Numbered from the stretch's first letter, positions 7,936 through 16,909 are shown. The stretch is DNA of 64,000 nt from Gordonia jacobaea (GCF_001186365.1 NZ_LDTZ01000015.1:547669-611668); one strand, 5' to 3'. Notes: generated by a model not told the origin, from the sequence alone. Made by a program: numbers and translations.

Positions 7936-9482
7936 GCGAGACAGTTGAGTCCGATCAGCACGCCGAGCAGGAAGCGTTGAGCCGGCACGGTTTCGGTCTC
8001 GGACATCCGCACGTCGGGGTGACCGAGACATTCGTCGGGATGCCGAAGTTCCCGAAGGCCGCCCGTCACGAGTTGGCGAATACCGTCCAGCGTCGCAATC
8101 TCGAACACGCGACGTCGACCATCCGGCACAAGCGCGCAGCGGTTGTCGACGAACTCGCCGATTGGGAGGAGTTGCGGCTGGCGGCGGAGGCGATCAAGAA
8201 CCGCACGCTACGCCACCTCGACGCCTACCTGTTGGAGTTCGAAGAGAAGGCGACGGCCGCTGGCGCACAGGTGCATTGGGCGCGCGACGCGGACGAGGCC
8301 AACCGCATCGTCGTCGATCTGGTCCGCAGCACTGGCGCCTCGGAAGTGGTCAAGGTCAAGTCGATGGCCACTCAGGAGATCGAACTCAACGAGGCGCTTG
8401 CCGCCGCGGGCATCGACGCGTGGGAGACCGATCTCGCCGAACTCATCGTGCAACTCGGCAACGACTGGCCGAGTCACATCCTCGTGCCCGCAATTCATCG
8501 AAATCGCAGCGAGGTCCGTGAGATCTTTCTGCAGAACATGGCGAAGGTGGGACGCCCCGCACCCGACGACCTGACCGAGGAACCGGCGCGGCTGGCCGAG
8601 GCGGCGAGAGTACATCTGCGTGAGAAGTTCCTACGCGCCAAGGTCGGCATCAGCGGAGCCAACTTCGCGATTGCCGACACCGGCAGCCTTGTCGTCGTCG
8701 AATCCGAAGGCAACGGACGCATGTGCCTGACGCTGCCCGAGACCTTGATCTCCGTGGTGGGCATCGAGAAGATCCTGCCGACGTGGGCCGACCTCGAAGT
8801 ATTCCTGCAGGTACTTCCTCGCTCCAGCACCGGCGAACGCGAGAATCCGTACACGTCGGTGTGGACAGGCGTCACCCCGGGCGACGGTCCGCAGAACGTG
8901 CACATCGTCCTCCTCGACAACAACCGCACCGGCGTCTTGGCCGACGAGGTCGGGCGCGCCGCGCTGCGCTGCATTCGGTGCTCGGCGTGCCTCAACGTGT
9001 GTCCGGTCTACGAGCGCACCGGCGGGCACGCGTACGGTTCGGTCTACCCGGGTCCTATCGGCGCGATTCTCACCCCTCAGCTCCGCGGCACGGCGTCGAA
9101 GATCGATCAATCGCTCCCCTACGCGTCAAGCCTGTGCGGTGCGTGCTTCGACGTGTGTCCGGTCCGAATTCCCATACCCGACATACTCGTTCATCTGCGC
9201 ACCCGCGTCGTCGACGAACATCGGAAGGGGCTACCGACCGCCGAGGCCGCAGCGATGAAAGCCATGGAGAAGGTCTTCGCCGATCACCGCAGACTCGAGG
9301 CCGCCCAGAAAGCCGCCACAGCGAGTCACCGCTTCTTCGGCAACCGGCGCACGCTCGGCGCGCTGCCCTGGCCGATGACTCCGTGGTCGAGTGCGCGTGA
9401 CACCCCGGTTCCACCCGCTGAGACGTTTCGCGAGTGGTGGAAACGCGAGCGCGACAACACTTCTGGAGATGAAGCACGATGA
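7932..9482 (+). CDS. lutB: L-lactate oxidation iron-sulfur protein LutB
   Basis: The 516-residue product starts at the ATG overlapping the lutA stop. It has the LutB/LUD domain (VKVKSMATQEIELNEAL, then GISGANFAIADTGSLVVVE) and a ferredoxin-like C-terminal part with two Cys clusters, CIRCSACLNVCPVY and SLCGACFDVCPVRIP, for two 4Fe-4S centres. The last 90 residues are the helical DUF3390-like tail. It is the electron-transferring subunit of the LutABC lactate dehydrogenase. Its stop overlaps the lutC start by 4 bp. Confidence 0.94.
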   Translation: MSETVESDQHAEQEALSRHGFGLGHPHVGVTETFVGMPKFPKAARHELANTVQRRNLEHATSTIRHKRAAVVDELADWEELRLAAEAIKNRTLRHLDAYLLEFEEKATAAGAQVHWARDADEANRIVVDLVRSTGASEVVKVKSMATQEIELNEALAAAGIDAWETDLAELIVQLGNDWPSHILVPAIHRNRSEVREIFLQNMAKVGRPAPDDLTEEPARLAEAARVHLREKFLRAKVGISGANFAIADTGSLVVVESEGNGRMCLTLPETLISVVGIEKILPTWADLEVFLQVLPRSSTGERENPYTSVWTGVTPGDGPQNVHIVLLDNNRTGVLADEVGRAALRCIRCSACLNVCPVYERTGGHAYGSVYPGPIGAILTPQLRGTASKIDQSLPYASSLCGACFDVCPVRIPIPDILVHLRTRVVDEHRKGLPTAEAAAMKAMEKVFADHRRLEAAQKAATASHRFFGNRRTLGALPWPMTPWSSARDTPVPPAETFREWWKRERDNTSGDEAR

Positions 9483-10114
9483 CCGCCGCCCGTGAGGAGA
9501 TCATCGGTCGGGTCCGCGCGGCCCTGGCCGACGTACCTGCCGACGACGTCACACCCGTCGACTGGGCCTACGGCCGACCCTCGAGCACAGGCAATCTCGG
9601 CCTCGTCGACCGATTCGCCGAGCGCGTCGCCGACTACAAGGCCGTTGTCGAACGCGTCGATCCAGCACACCTGTCGGATCACGTGAACGCCCTGCTGGAG
9701 AACCTCGACGGTCCGGTCATCGCCGACGCCGTCGTCCGCGATCTGCTGTCTGGGGTAGACCCGGCGTGGCTGTCCGATGACGATCTCTCCCCCAGTGAAC
9801 TCGACGCCGCGTCGGCGGTGATCACCACCGCGGCGGTCGGCATTGCCAACACCGGCACCATCGTCCTCGATCACGGTGCGGGACAAGGTCGTCGGGCCGT
9901 GTCACTCGTACCCGATGTTCACCTCTGCATGATCCGCACCGATCAGATCGTCAGCGACGTTCCCGAAGCAGTGGCCCGCTTGATCGAGCAGGGTTCGGCG
10001 ACCCGCGCCCAAACCTGGATCAGCGGACCGAGCGCGACGAGCGACATCGAACTCGACCGCGTAGAGGGCGTCCACGGCCCGCGCACACTCCACGTCATCA
10101 TCGTCGAGGCGTAG
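9479..10114 (+). CDS. lutC: L-lactate utilization protein LutC
   Basis: The 211-residue product is a LUD-domain protein: an N-terminal helical region, then ITTAAVGIANTGTIVLDHG, SLVPDVHLCMIRTDQIV and the C-terminal ISGPSATSDIELDRVEGVHG followed by PRTLHVIIVE, all typical of LutC. It is the third member of the lutABC operon and overlaps lutB by 4 bp. It probably acts as a structural or catalytic partner in lactate oxidation. No oddities are seen. Confidence 0.93.
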   Translation: MTAAREEIIGRVRAALADVPADDVTPVDWAYGRPSSTGNLGLVDRFAERVADYKAVVERVDPAHLSDHVNALLENLDGPVIADAVVRDLLSGVDPAWLSDDDLSPSELDAASAVITTAAVGIANTGTIVLDHGAGQGRRAVSLVPDVHLCMIRTDQIVSDVPEAVARLIEQGSATRAQTWISGPSATSDIELDRVEGVHGPRTLHVIIVEA

Positions 10115-10139
10115 TGGTCGGCAGCGAGATCGGTTCCTG

Positions 10140-10176
10140 CCCGGAATCCATCGGGCCCTGGCCGGAATCCATGGCC
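10140..10176. repeat. Two short stem-loop repeats after lutC
   Basis: CCGGAATCCAT occurs at 10141-10151 and 10162-10172 (21-bp period). Each copy is flanked by complementary bases (CCCG/CGGG and GGCC/GGCC), giving two small hairpins with the same loop. The pair lies 25 bp after the lutC stop and may act as a weak terminator. Confidence 0.4.
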
Positions 10177-10199
10177 GGTCGCGGCGGTTGGTACTAGGC

Positions 10200-11057
10200 A
10201 TGTCGCCAGATACGCGAAAGATCCGTTTCGGAGTCAACCTGTTGGGAACCGGCACGGGCGATCAGTTCCGTGCGCAGGTGCAAGCCGTCGCCGATTCCGG
10301 CGCCGACGTCGTTCTCGTACCCGACCACCTCGGCCTCATCGGGCCGATGCCCGCACTCGTCGCGGCTGCCGCGCAGGCACCAGAGCTGCGGATCGGAAAC
10401 TTCGTACTCAACGCGCCCTTCTACAGTCCCGCGCTGCTCGCGCGCGACCTCGCAACCGTCGATCAACTCAGCGGTGGGCGGCTCGAGATCGGTCTCGGAG
10501 CTGGCTATGTGAAAGCCGAATTCGACGCCGCGGGAATCCCGTTCGGCCGTCCCGGCCAGCGAGTCGATCATCTCGAGGAGGTCGTCGACCATCTGCACAT
10601 CGCCTTCGACGATCCCGCGCAGGCGCCACCGTTCGTTCAGCCGCATCCGCCGATCATGGTCGCGGGAATCGGCGACCGCGTACTCTCGCTCGCCGCACGC
10701 AAGGCCGACATCGTCGCGTTCTCCAACCTGCCGACCGACGACGTGCTCGCCGACCGCGTCGCCCACGTCCGCAGCGAGGCCGGTGAGCGCTTCGACGCAC
10801 TCGAACTCAACGTGATCCTCTTCGACCTGGCCGTTGGGCGCGAACCCGATGTCACCGCGCTGCGCGGGGCAAACCCCGACCTCGACGACGCCGCACTCCG
10901 CGGATCGGTGAACATCCTCCACGGCAGCGCTGCGGAGGTCGCCGACAGGATCAACCACCTCAACGAGACCGCCGGAATCTCGTACTTCACGTTCATCGAA
11001 CCCTCGCAAAAGGATCTCGACGCACTCGCCGAGGTGATCGGTCTCGTGCGCGGCTGA
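10200..11057 (+). CDS. LLM class F420-dependent oxidoreductase (TIGR03621-like)
   Basis: The ATG at 10200 gives 285 residues starting MSPDTRKIRFGVNLLG. The protein shows the luciferase-like TIM barrel: VLVPDHLGLIGPMPALVAAA, the segment RIGNFVLNAPFYSPALLARD, LSGGRLEIGLGAGYV, and GIPFGRPGQRVDHLEE. This pattern matches F420-dependent oxidoreductases of the TIGR03621 family found in mycolata. The hydride cofactor F420 is inferred from the family; the substrate is unknown. It is convergent with the response regulator with only 4 bp between stops. Confidence 0.88.
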   Translation: MSPDTRKIRFGVNLLGTGTGDQFRAQVQAVADSGADVVLVPDHLGLIGPMPALVAAAAQAPELRIGNFVLNAPFYSPALLARDLATVDQLSGGRLEIGLGAGYVKAEFDAAGIPFGRPGQRVDHLEEVVDHLHIAFDDPAQAPPFVQPHPPIMVAGIGDRVLSLAARKADIVAFSNLPTDDVLADRVAHVRSEAGERFDALELNVILFDLAVGREPDVTALRGANPDLDDAALRGSVNILHGSAAEVADRINHLNETAGISYFTFIEPSQKDLDALAEVIGLVRG

Positions 11058-11061
11058 CCGG

Positions 11062-11697
11062 TCAGTCGATGAGTCCCTGACGACGCGCGCTGGCGACGGC
11101 GGCGGTCCGGGAGCCGACGCCGAGCTTGGTGAAGATGTGCACCAGGTGCGACTTCACCGTCATCTCGCTCACGTGCAGCGCCTTCGCGATCTCGCGATTG
11201 CTCCGGCCCGTCGCCACCTGTGCGACGACGTCGATCTCGCGTGGCGTCAGCACGGTGTCGGGCGTGGCACGCACCCGCGTCAACAGTCGGGTCGCGACCG
11301 ACGGCGACAACGCACTCTCCCCCGCCGCCGCTGCCCGTATCGCGGCCAGCAGTTCCGCGGGCGCGGTGTCTTTGAGCAGGTACCCGCTCGCCCCTGCCTC
11401 GATGGCGGCGAGGATGTCGGCGTCGGTGTCGTAGTTCGTGACGACGAGAAGGTGCGGCGCCCGCGGCAGGGCGTGAATCCTCCGGGTTGCCTCCACTCCC
11501 GACATCCCCTCTCCGAAGCGGAGATCCATCAGGACGACATCGGGTTGTGGGGATCGGGCGGTGTCGGTGCACCAGGCCACCGCGTCGTCGGCCTTCGCCA
11601 CCTCGCCGATGACGTCGATATCAGCGGCGTTGGCGAGCAACGCCGACAACCCGGCCCGCACGATCGGATGGTCGTCGGCAAGTAGAACGCGGATCAC
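11062..11697 (-). CDS. NarL/LuxR-type response regulator
   Basis: The 211-residue product has a receiver domain (IRVLLADDHPIVRAGL; phosphoacceptor Asp in DVVLMDLRFGEG; conserved Thr/Lys region VVTNYDTD and LLKDTAP) and a C-terminal LuxR helix-turn-helix (LTPREIDVVAQVATGRSNRE then IAKALHVSEMTVKSHL). It overlaps the stop of the histidine kinase gene by 4 bp, so the two form a standard two-component system. The adjacent divergent ABC transporter is a likely target. No named orthologue is evident. Confidence 0.95.
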   Translation of the reverse strand: MIRVLLADDHPIVRAGLSALLANAADIDVIGEVAKADDAVAWCTDTARSPQPDVVLMDLRFGEGMSGVEATRRIHALPRAPHLLVVTNYDTDADILAAIEAGASGYLLKDTAPAELLAAIRAAAAGESALSPSVATRLLTRVRATPDTVLTPREIDVVAQVATGRSNREIAKALHVSEMTVKSHLVHIFTKLGVGSRTAAVASARRQGLID

Positions 11698-12893
11698 CGG
11701 CCGCGCTCCTGCACCGACCGCGCGGCAGCAGGCGCCACGGTGGGAAATGACACAGCGGGAAATGACACGGCGGGAAATGAGACGGCAACGGTGGTACCCG
11801 CGTCGTCTGAGGTGATGTCGACCTGTCCGCCGAGAGAGTCGACGCGCCGTCGAATAGTGCTGAGCCCGTATCCCTCCGACGCATCGGCCGCGAAACCCGT
11901 ACCGTCGTCGACGATGTCGAGGTGCACCTCGTCGGCGGTGTACGTGAGGGTGAGATGCAGCGTGCCTGCGCGAGAATGGCGGACCACGTTCGACACCGCG
12001 CCCTGCGCCACACGGACAAGCGCCGCCTCGGTGGGCATGGCGAGTGGTTGTGCGTCGCCCTCGATGAGCACGCTGACGGTGATGCCGTGTCCCGATGCGT
12101 CCGCGGCGACTCGTCGGAGTGCATCCGCCAGCGAGGAGCCGTCGAGGGGCGCCGGGGACAGTTCTGCGATGAGGCGTCTGGTCTCGGTCAGTGCGTCACC
12201 AGCGGCGTTGCGCGCCAACGCGATCGACGACGCCGCTTGTTCTCCGGTCGACTGTTCTGCCGCGTGCAACAGGAGTTGGATACTCGACAGGCTCTGCGCG
12301 ACGGTGTCGTGGATTTCGGCAGCGAGCCGTTCACGTTCCTCGGCCCTGCCGATGGCCTGTTGCTGATCGCTGAGATCGGCTCGCGCAGCGACCAATTCGT
12401 CGATGAGTCGCTCCCGCTGTCGTGCCTCGGCGAAGAGCTGTGCGTAGCCCGCGGAGATCACGACGGCGACACCCGCACCAAGCACTGGCCCGATGATCGC
12501 GGCCGCCGACCATCCGTTGTGCAGCGCGTAACCGACCACCGCGACACCGGTAGCCAACGTGACGGCCACCAAGCCGATGCGTCGACCGAGCAGGTGCAGG
12601 TAGAGGAAGAACAGGACGAAGACGAGATACGTGGCCTCCGCGGTGAGTGCCAGTTCGACCAGCCACACCGCGGTGAGTACGGCCAGCCACACCAGCGCAC
12701 GCCGACGATTGCCCACCACGAGACCGCCCGCGAAATAGACCGCGAGCCAGACCGCAGCGACGATCGCCGCCGCGACGTCGGGCGGAGTCGCGATCAACGC
12801 GCGCACGATCACCACCACGGTCAGCGCGACGGCGAGCAGGTGCAGACCCCACCGCAACGCAGCGACAACGGGGGTGAGTGGGGACGGGTGCAT
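11694..12893 (-). CDS. Sensor histidine kinase (HisKA_3 family)
   Basis: From the ATG at 12893 the product is 399 residues (the frame extends further upstream without recognisable sequence). The N-terminal half has about six hydrophobic segments, a coiled region with RERLIDELVAARADL, then the HisKA_3 phosphorylation site EIHDTVAQSLSSIQ and the C-terminal ATPase with DGTGFAADASEGYGLSTIRR. The short extracytoplasmic loops resemble intramembrane-sensing kinases. The tail contains a repeated VSFPAVSFPAVSFPTV peptide, encoded by a 15-bp repeat near 11740-11790. It is paired with the response regulator downstream. Confidence 0.92.
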   Translation of the reverse strand: MHPSPLTPVVAALRWGLHLLAVALTVVVIVRALIATPPDVAAAIVAAVWLAVYFAGGLVVGNRRRALVWLAVLTAVWLVELALTAEATYLVFVLFFLYLHLLGRRIGLVAVTLATGVAVVGYALHNGWSAAAIIGPVLGAGVAVVISAGYAQLFAEARQRERLIDELVAARADLSDQQQAIGRAEERERLAAEIHDTVAQSLSSIQLLLHAAEQSTGEQAASSIALARNAAGDALTETRRLIAELSPAPLDGSSLADALRRVAADASGHGITVSVLIEGDAQPLAMPTEAALVRVAQGAVSNVVRHSRAGTLHLTLTYTADEVHLDIVDDGTGFAADASEGYGLSTIRRRVDSLGGQVDITSDDAGTTVAVSFPAVSFPAVSFPTVAPAAARSVQERGR

Positions 12894-13097
12894 GTCGTTC
12901 AACGATAGCCGCGCTGGTTGTCCACGCATCCATCGAAAGGAGTAGAGGGTACGTACGGAGGACGGAACCGATGCCATCCCGACAGGCGACGCGCGGGCGG
13001 CGTGTGCGGCCGAGCATGAAGTTGTCACCACACATCGACGCTGCGCTCCGGACGATCACACGGGGCCCGGGTACGCAGCGACGGAAAGGACTTCTCG

Positions 13098-14135
13098 ATG
13101 TTTGTCGCGCTTCGCGACCTGCGGCGTGCCCGTGGACGGTTCGCTTTGATAGCGCTCGTCGTCGTGCTCGTTGCCGTACTCGTCACGTTCCTCAGCGGAC
13201 TCACTGCGGGCCTACGCCACCAGAACATCTCGGCGGTGCAGCACCTTCCGGGCAACTCGGTGGTGTTCTCCGACACCGGAACCGCACCCTCGTTCGACGA
13301 ATCCTCGCTCACCGCAGCGCAACTGGCCGCATGGCGCTCGGCGCAACCCGACAGTGTTGGAGTCGGGATATCCCGGGCGCGGATAGCGCCATCCACCGCG
13401 CCCGACTCCCCTGTGCCCGTGGCGCTCATCGGTACCGACCGCGACTCGCCCACACCGGGGAGCGTCGAATTGAGTTCTTCGGTCGCAGAAACGCTGCACG
13501 CGAGTGAGGGCACGTCCGTCGAACTCGGCGGTCGACCACTCACCGTTGCGCGGATCGTCGGCGACGACTGGTACGCACACAGTCCCGTCGTGTACCTCTC
13601 GCTCGGCGATTGGCAGCAGTTGTCACCGCATGCCGGCGCCGCCACGGTTGTCACCTTCACGGCGTCGAACGGTGCTGACACATCGGTCGCACGGGCGACA
13701 CAGACGACGGTCATGAGTTCCGATGATGCGCTCTCGGCGCTGGCGTCCTACAAGGCCGAGAACAGTTCACTCACGTTGATGACCATCATGCTGTTCGTGA
13801 TCTCGGCGTTGGTGATCGGTGCCTTCTTCACGGTGTGGACGGTGCAGCGCATTCCCGATATCGCGGTCCTCAAGGCGTTGGGCGCGTCGACCGGTTCACT
13901 CGTACGCGATGCGCTGGGTCAGGCCGCGATGGTGCTCGTCGTCGGGGCCGCGATCGGAACGGCCATCACTGCCCTGGTCGGCGGATTCCTCGGCGGAATA
14001 CCGTTCGTGCTGACCACCGCCACGACCCTCCTGCCCGCTGCCGCCATCATCGCGCTCGGCCTGATAGGCGCCGCACTGGCGCTCCGATTTCTTGTCACCA
14101 CTGATCCACTGACCGCACTGGGAGGTGCTCGATGA
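13098..14135 (+). CDS. ABC transporter permease, FtsX/MacB family
   Basis: The 345-residue protein has an N-terminal membrane helix (residues about 15-37), a long extracytoplasmic domain (about 40-225), and three C-terminal helices (LTLMTIMLFVISALVIGAFF; AAMVLVVGAAIGTAITALVG; LLPAAAIIALGLIGAALALRF). This is the FtsX/MacB layout. The ATP-binding partner follows with a 4-bp overlap. It probably forms a homodimeric exporter or mechanotransmission complex; substrates may be peptides, lipids or antimicrobials. The gene diverges from the two-component system, a common arrangement for sensor-controlled detoxification modules. Confidence 0.9.
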   Translation: MFVALRDLRRARGRFALIALVVVLVAVLVTFLSGLTAGLRHQNISAVQHLPGNSVVFSDTGTAPSFDESSLTAAQLAAWRSAQPDSVGVGISRARIAPSTAPDSPVPVALIGTDRDSPTPGSVELSSSVAETLHASEGTSVELGGRPLTVARIVGDDWYAHSPVVYLSLGDWQQLSPHAGAATVVTFTASNGADTSVARATQTTVMSSDDALSALASYKAENSSLTLMTIMLFVISALVIGAFFTVWTVQRIPDIAVLKALGASTGSLVRDALGQAAMVLVVGAAIGTAITALVGGFLGGIPFVLTTATTLLPAAAIIALGLIGAALALRFLVTTDPLTALGGAR

Positions 14136-14989
14136 GCACGATCGTCTCAGCCAAATCTGTTCCTGCCCTTGACATGTCGGCAGTGACGCTGACCTTTCCC
14201 GACGGCGCCGGGCGTGTGCGAGCGCTCGACGATGTCAGCCTCGCGGTAGCGCCGGGCGAGATCGTGGCGATCACCGGACCGTCGGGTTCTGGGAAGTCGA
14301 GCCTGCTCGCCGTTGCGGGCAGTCTGATCCGACCGGATTCGGGACGTGTTTCGGTTGCGACCCGGTCCGGTGACACCGTCGAACTCAATGGTCTCTCCCG
14401 TGGGGAGGCCGCACGGGCTCGTCGCGAGCACCTGGGCTTTGTGTTCCAGCAATCCAATCTCATCGCGTCGCTGACCGCGGTCGAACAATTGGAGGTCACC
14501 GCTCATCTCGGCCAGCGATGGTGGTCGGGACCGAGCCGACGCCGCGACGTGCGTGAGCGCTCCCGACTACTGCTCGACCAGGTCGGGCTGGCCGATCAGT
14601 CACACAAGCTTCCCGCGCAGCTCTCCGGCGGCCAACGTCAGCGCGTCAACATCGCGCGCGCACTCATGAACACGCCGTCGCTCCTGCTGGTCGACGAACC
14701 GACGTCAGCGCTCGACTCGGCACGCGGTGCCGCGATCGTCGAACTGCTCACCGCGATGACGCGGACCCACGGCGCGGCGTGCGTTCTGGTCACCCACGAT
14801 CCGACGCACCTCGACCGGATGGACGCCGTCTACGAGATGGTCGACGGACGGCTGCGCAGCGTGACCAGCGATCAGGACGTCGAGCCAGGCGTCGGATCGT
14901 CGGAAGCGGGACCGTCGTCGCTCAACGGCGTGGGGCTTGTGTCGTTGCGCGGGACGGCGATGTCGAGTGCGCTCACCGCGATGCCGTAG
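14132..14989 (+). CDS. ABC transporter ATP-binding protein (MacB/LolD type)
   Basis: The 285-residue protein carries all ABC ATPase motifs: Walker A GPSGSGKSS near residue 50, the Q-loop FVFQQSNLIASLTAVEQL, signature LSGGQRQRVNIARAL, Walker B LLLVDEPTSAL and the H-loop VLVTHD. The ATPase domain ends near residue 245. The last 40 residues are low complexity and lie antisense to the convergent gene that ends at 14872, an overlap of 118 bp. It pairs with the permease just upstream. Confidence 0.93.
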   Translation: MSTIVSAKSVPALDMSAVTLTFPDGAGRVRALDDVSLAVAPGEIVAITGPSGSGKSSLLAVAGSLIRPDSGRVSVATRSGDTVELNGLSRGEAARARREHLGFVFQQSNLIASLTAVEQLEVTAHLGQRWWSGPSRRRDVRERSRLLLDQVGLADQSHKLPAQLSGGQRQRVNIARALMNTPSLLLVDEPTSALDSARGAAIVELLTAMTRTHGAACVLVTHDPTHLDRMDAVYEMVDGRLRSVTSDQDVEPGVGSSEAGPSSLNGVGLVSLRGTAMSSALTAMP

Positions 14990-15315
14990 GGCAGAAAGCG
15001 GACCCGACGGGTGGGGTCGGTGTTGTGCTGGTTTGCCCGCAGGGCGTCGAGTTCGTTCGCGAAGACCTGCTCGACGCGTGCGCCGCCGTCGGCGTCGGTG
15101 ACGAAGACCGCCCAGACGCCCGAGCCGGACTTTCCGGTCGTCTCCGGTTCGGGTGCCGCACGGCGCGCGGGCTGCTCGAAGACGGTCGACCACGCCACTC
15201 CCGACGACGGTGAACCGAGGAACTTGCCCACCATGTCGCGCAGGCCGTCGCCGGCCTCGCGTGCGAATCGATCGAAGTCCTCCGGATCAATGCCGAATGG
15301 ATTGTTGCCTGCCAT
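14872..15315 (-). CDS. Hypothetical protein overlapping the ABC ATPase gene
   Basis: The 147-residue product starts MAGNNPFGIDPEDFDRFA, has an amphipathic region GDGLRDMVGKFLG, and a beta-rich core SGVWAVFVTDADGGARVEQV followed by VRFLPYGIAVSALDIAV. The last 30 residues are an acidic Ser/Pro tail that lies wholly within the antisense overlap with the ABC ATPase gene. I recognise no family. Its core composition looks like a real folded domain, and a conserved-in-genus gene is likely. The gene downstream of a repeat array could share a transcript with the methyltransferase at 15610-16281. Confidence 0.65.
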   Translation of the reverse strand: MAGNNPFGIDPEDFDRFAREAGDGLRDMVGKFLGSPSSGVAWSTVFEQPARRAAPEPETTGKSGSGVWAVFVTDADGGARVEQVFANELDALRANQHNTDPTRRVRFLPYGIAVSALDIAVPRNDTSPTPLSDDGPASDDPTPGSTS

Positions 15316-15409
15316 CGTCTACCTCCCTGCGAGCACCCGGCGAACACCGGACTGCCCTCCAGTGTGACGACGATGCCGGTTGCGCGCCACAACGTGGGCA
15401 AACCCCCGC

Positions 15410-15614
15410 TGATCGAGCTACCCTCGCTGATCGATTGCCCCCCGCTGATCCAGCTGCCCCCCGCTCATCGAGCCGACCCCCTCGCTGATCGAGCTTGTCG
15501 AGATCACCCGCCGATCGAGCCCCACCCGCCGATCGGGCCCCACCCGCTGATCGAGCTTGTCGAGATCACCCGCCGATCGAGCCCCACCCGCTGATCGAGC
15601 TTGTCGAGATCACC
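15410..15614. repeat. Tandem intergenic repeat array with GATCGAGCTTGTCGAGATC units
   Basis: About ten degenerate copies of an 18-26 bp unit with core CGCTGATCGAGC lie head to tail. Three copies carry the longer form GATCGAGCTTGTCGAGATC, and a 44-bp composite is repeated exactly at about 15483 and 15545. The array fills the gap between two minus-strand genes; the TGA stop of the methyltransferase (15610-15612) lies inside the last copy. Spacing is irregular and there are no unique spacers, so it is not a CRISPR. Confidence 0.8.
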
Positions 15615-16281
15615 GCGGCGCGAGCGCCTCGATCGTCCAGGTGAGGTCGCCCGTGGTCAGCGTGGAGCGCAGCCGGACGTCGAAGGCGGAGTGGAGCAGC
15701 TTCCAGACCTGGCGGGCCTGGGGAAGGTCGATCGATTTGTAGTGCGACACCACGATCTCGCCGGTCGGGGCGAGCCACCCCTCCTGCAGTCGGCGAACCG
15801 TCGCCAGCGGGTCCGGGAGGTAGTAGAGCATCTCGGAGAACACGATCGCGTCGAACCGCGTCTGCGAGGCCGTCGGATCGACGTCATCCGGGGTAAACGT
15901 ACTGGCGTCGGCTTGCACGAACGCGGCGCGGTCGAGCCCCTTCGCACGAGCCTTTTCGACGGCATCCTCAGCGGCGTCGACTCCGAGGAACTCGGTGTAG
16001 TGCGCGGGCGAGAGACGCTGCGCCAACAGCCCTTCGCCGCAACCGAGTTCGAGCACACGCGGTCGGGGCGTGGTGCGCAGACAGTACCCGGCAACTACGT
16101 GGAAGCGCGGAGCCTCCTGCTCGTTGGCAAGGTAGTCCCAGTCGCCGCTGCGGTATTCGTCGTCGCAATCGGCGACGCCGTGTGCCGACGTGTACGGCCG
16201 CAGATAGCTCGAGACGAGTCCCACGCCGCGGGCCGCCTGCTTCCGCGCACCGCCGACAATTCCCTCGCGCGCCGCACCCAT
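15610..16281 (-). CDS. SAM-dependent class I methyltransferase
   Basis: The 223-residue protein has the Rossmann methyltransferase motifs: motif I VLELGCGEGLLAQRL near residue 75, post-I acidic residue in FLGVDAAEDAVEKA, motif II FDAIVFSEMLYYL and a late VVSHYKSID strand. The N-terminal region (DDEYRSGDWDYLANEQEAPR) resembles the NodS/small-molecule methyltransferase group. The acceptor is unknown. It is flanked downstream by the repeat array, which supplies its stop codon. Confidence 0.85.
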   Translation of the reverse strand: MGAAREGIVGGARKQAARGVGLVSSYLRPYTSAHGVADCDDEYRSGDWDYLANEQEAPRFHVVAGYCLRTTPRPRVLELGCGEGLLAQRLSPAHYTEFLGVDAAEDAVEKARAKGLDRAAFVQADASTFTPDDVDPTASQTRFDAIVFSEMLYYLPDPLATVRRLQEGWLAPTGEIVVSHYKSIDLPQARQVWKLLHSAFDVRLRSTLTTGDLTWTIEALAPR

Positions 16282-16373
16282 CGCCAGCCCTGCCTTCGTT
16301 TGTAGGACAAATCCGACGAAATGCTACCGGGCATCTAGGCGCGACGGATGTGTGCGGCGCCACAGGATCGCGC

Positions 16374-16811
16374 TCACCAGCGGTAATCGAGGAACTTCCC
16401 GTCGAAGGTGACCACCACGCGGTCGCCGTCGGGGTCGGGCCTCCTGGCGACGTCGACCTTGAAGTTGATGGCGCTCATGATGCCGTCGCCGAACTCCTCG
16501 TGGATGAGCTCTTTGAGTGCGGGACCGTACACCGCGAGCGCCTCGTAGAAGCGGTAGATCGTCGGGTCGGACGTCAGTTCGTCGTCGCGCGTCCGAGCGG
16601 GTTGTAGCCGAAGGCTCTCTGCGACGCCCTCACCGAGACCGAGTATCTCGCAGACGATTTCGGCCTTCTCGGCAGGTACAGGATGCTTGCCGAGTAGTGC
16701 GGCAACGGTCCACACAAGTGGGGCCTCGATGCGCTCGGCGATCTCGGCCCATGTCAGACCGGCACGCAGTCGCGCTGCGACGATGAGTTCGGCGGCGTCG
16801 GATTTGGACAT
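16374..16811 (-). CDS. cynS: Cyanate hydratase (cyanase)
   Basis: Starting at the ATG at 16811 the product is 145 residues, close to the usual cyanase length. The N-terminal helical DNA-binding-like domain (SDAAELIVAARLRAGLTWAE; VWTVAALLGKHPVP) is followed by the catalytic C-terminal domain with DPTIYRFYEALAVYGPALKE, EEFGDGIMSAINF and the final VVVTFDGKFLDYRW. The catalytic Arg, Glu and Ser positions of cyanase fall in YRFYE, KELIHEEFGDGIMSAI. It converts cyanate and bicarbonate to ammonia and CO2. Three tandem 16-bp repeats lie just upstream. No cyanate transporter or CynR gene is nearby. Confidence 0.93.
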   Translation of the reverse strand: MSKSDAAELIVAARLRAGLTWAEIAERIEAPLVWTVAALLGKHPVPAEKAEIVCEILGLGEGVAESLRLQPARTRDDELTSDPTIYRFYEALAVYGPALKELIHEEFGDGIMSAINFKVDVARRPDPDGDRVVVTFDGKFLDYRW

Positions 16812-16849
16812 GATCGGTGGGTTCAACGGTCGCTCCCTTGCTGGTGATA

Positions 16850-16897
16850 CGGATGGTTGGTCGAACGGATGGTTGGTCGATCTGATGGTCGGTCTAT
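16850..16897. repeat. Three tandem 16-bp repeats upstream of cynS
   Basis: CGGATGGTTGGTCGAA (16850-16865) is followed by a copy with one change (16866-16881) and a more diverged third (16882-16897). The block lies between the stop of the PHP gene (16910) and the cynS start (16811), 39 bp before the cynS ATG on the minus strand, so it could hold regulator sites. Confidence 0.65.
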
Positions 16898-16909
16898 TGC
16901 GAGGTGCGG

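Noticed and set aside
15410..15614. CRISPR array
   Set aside because: Copies are degenerate and head to tail, with no unique spacers of constant length and no cas genes.
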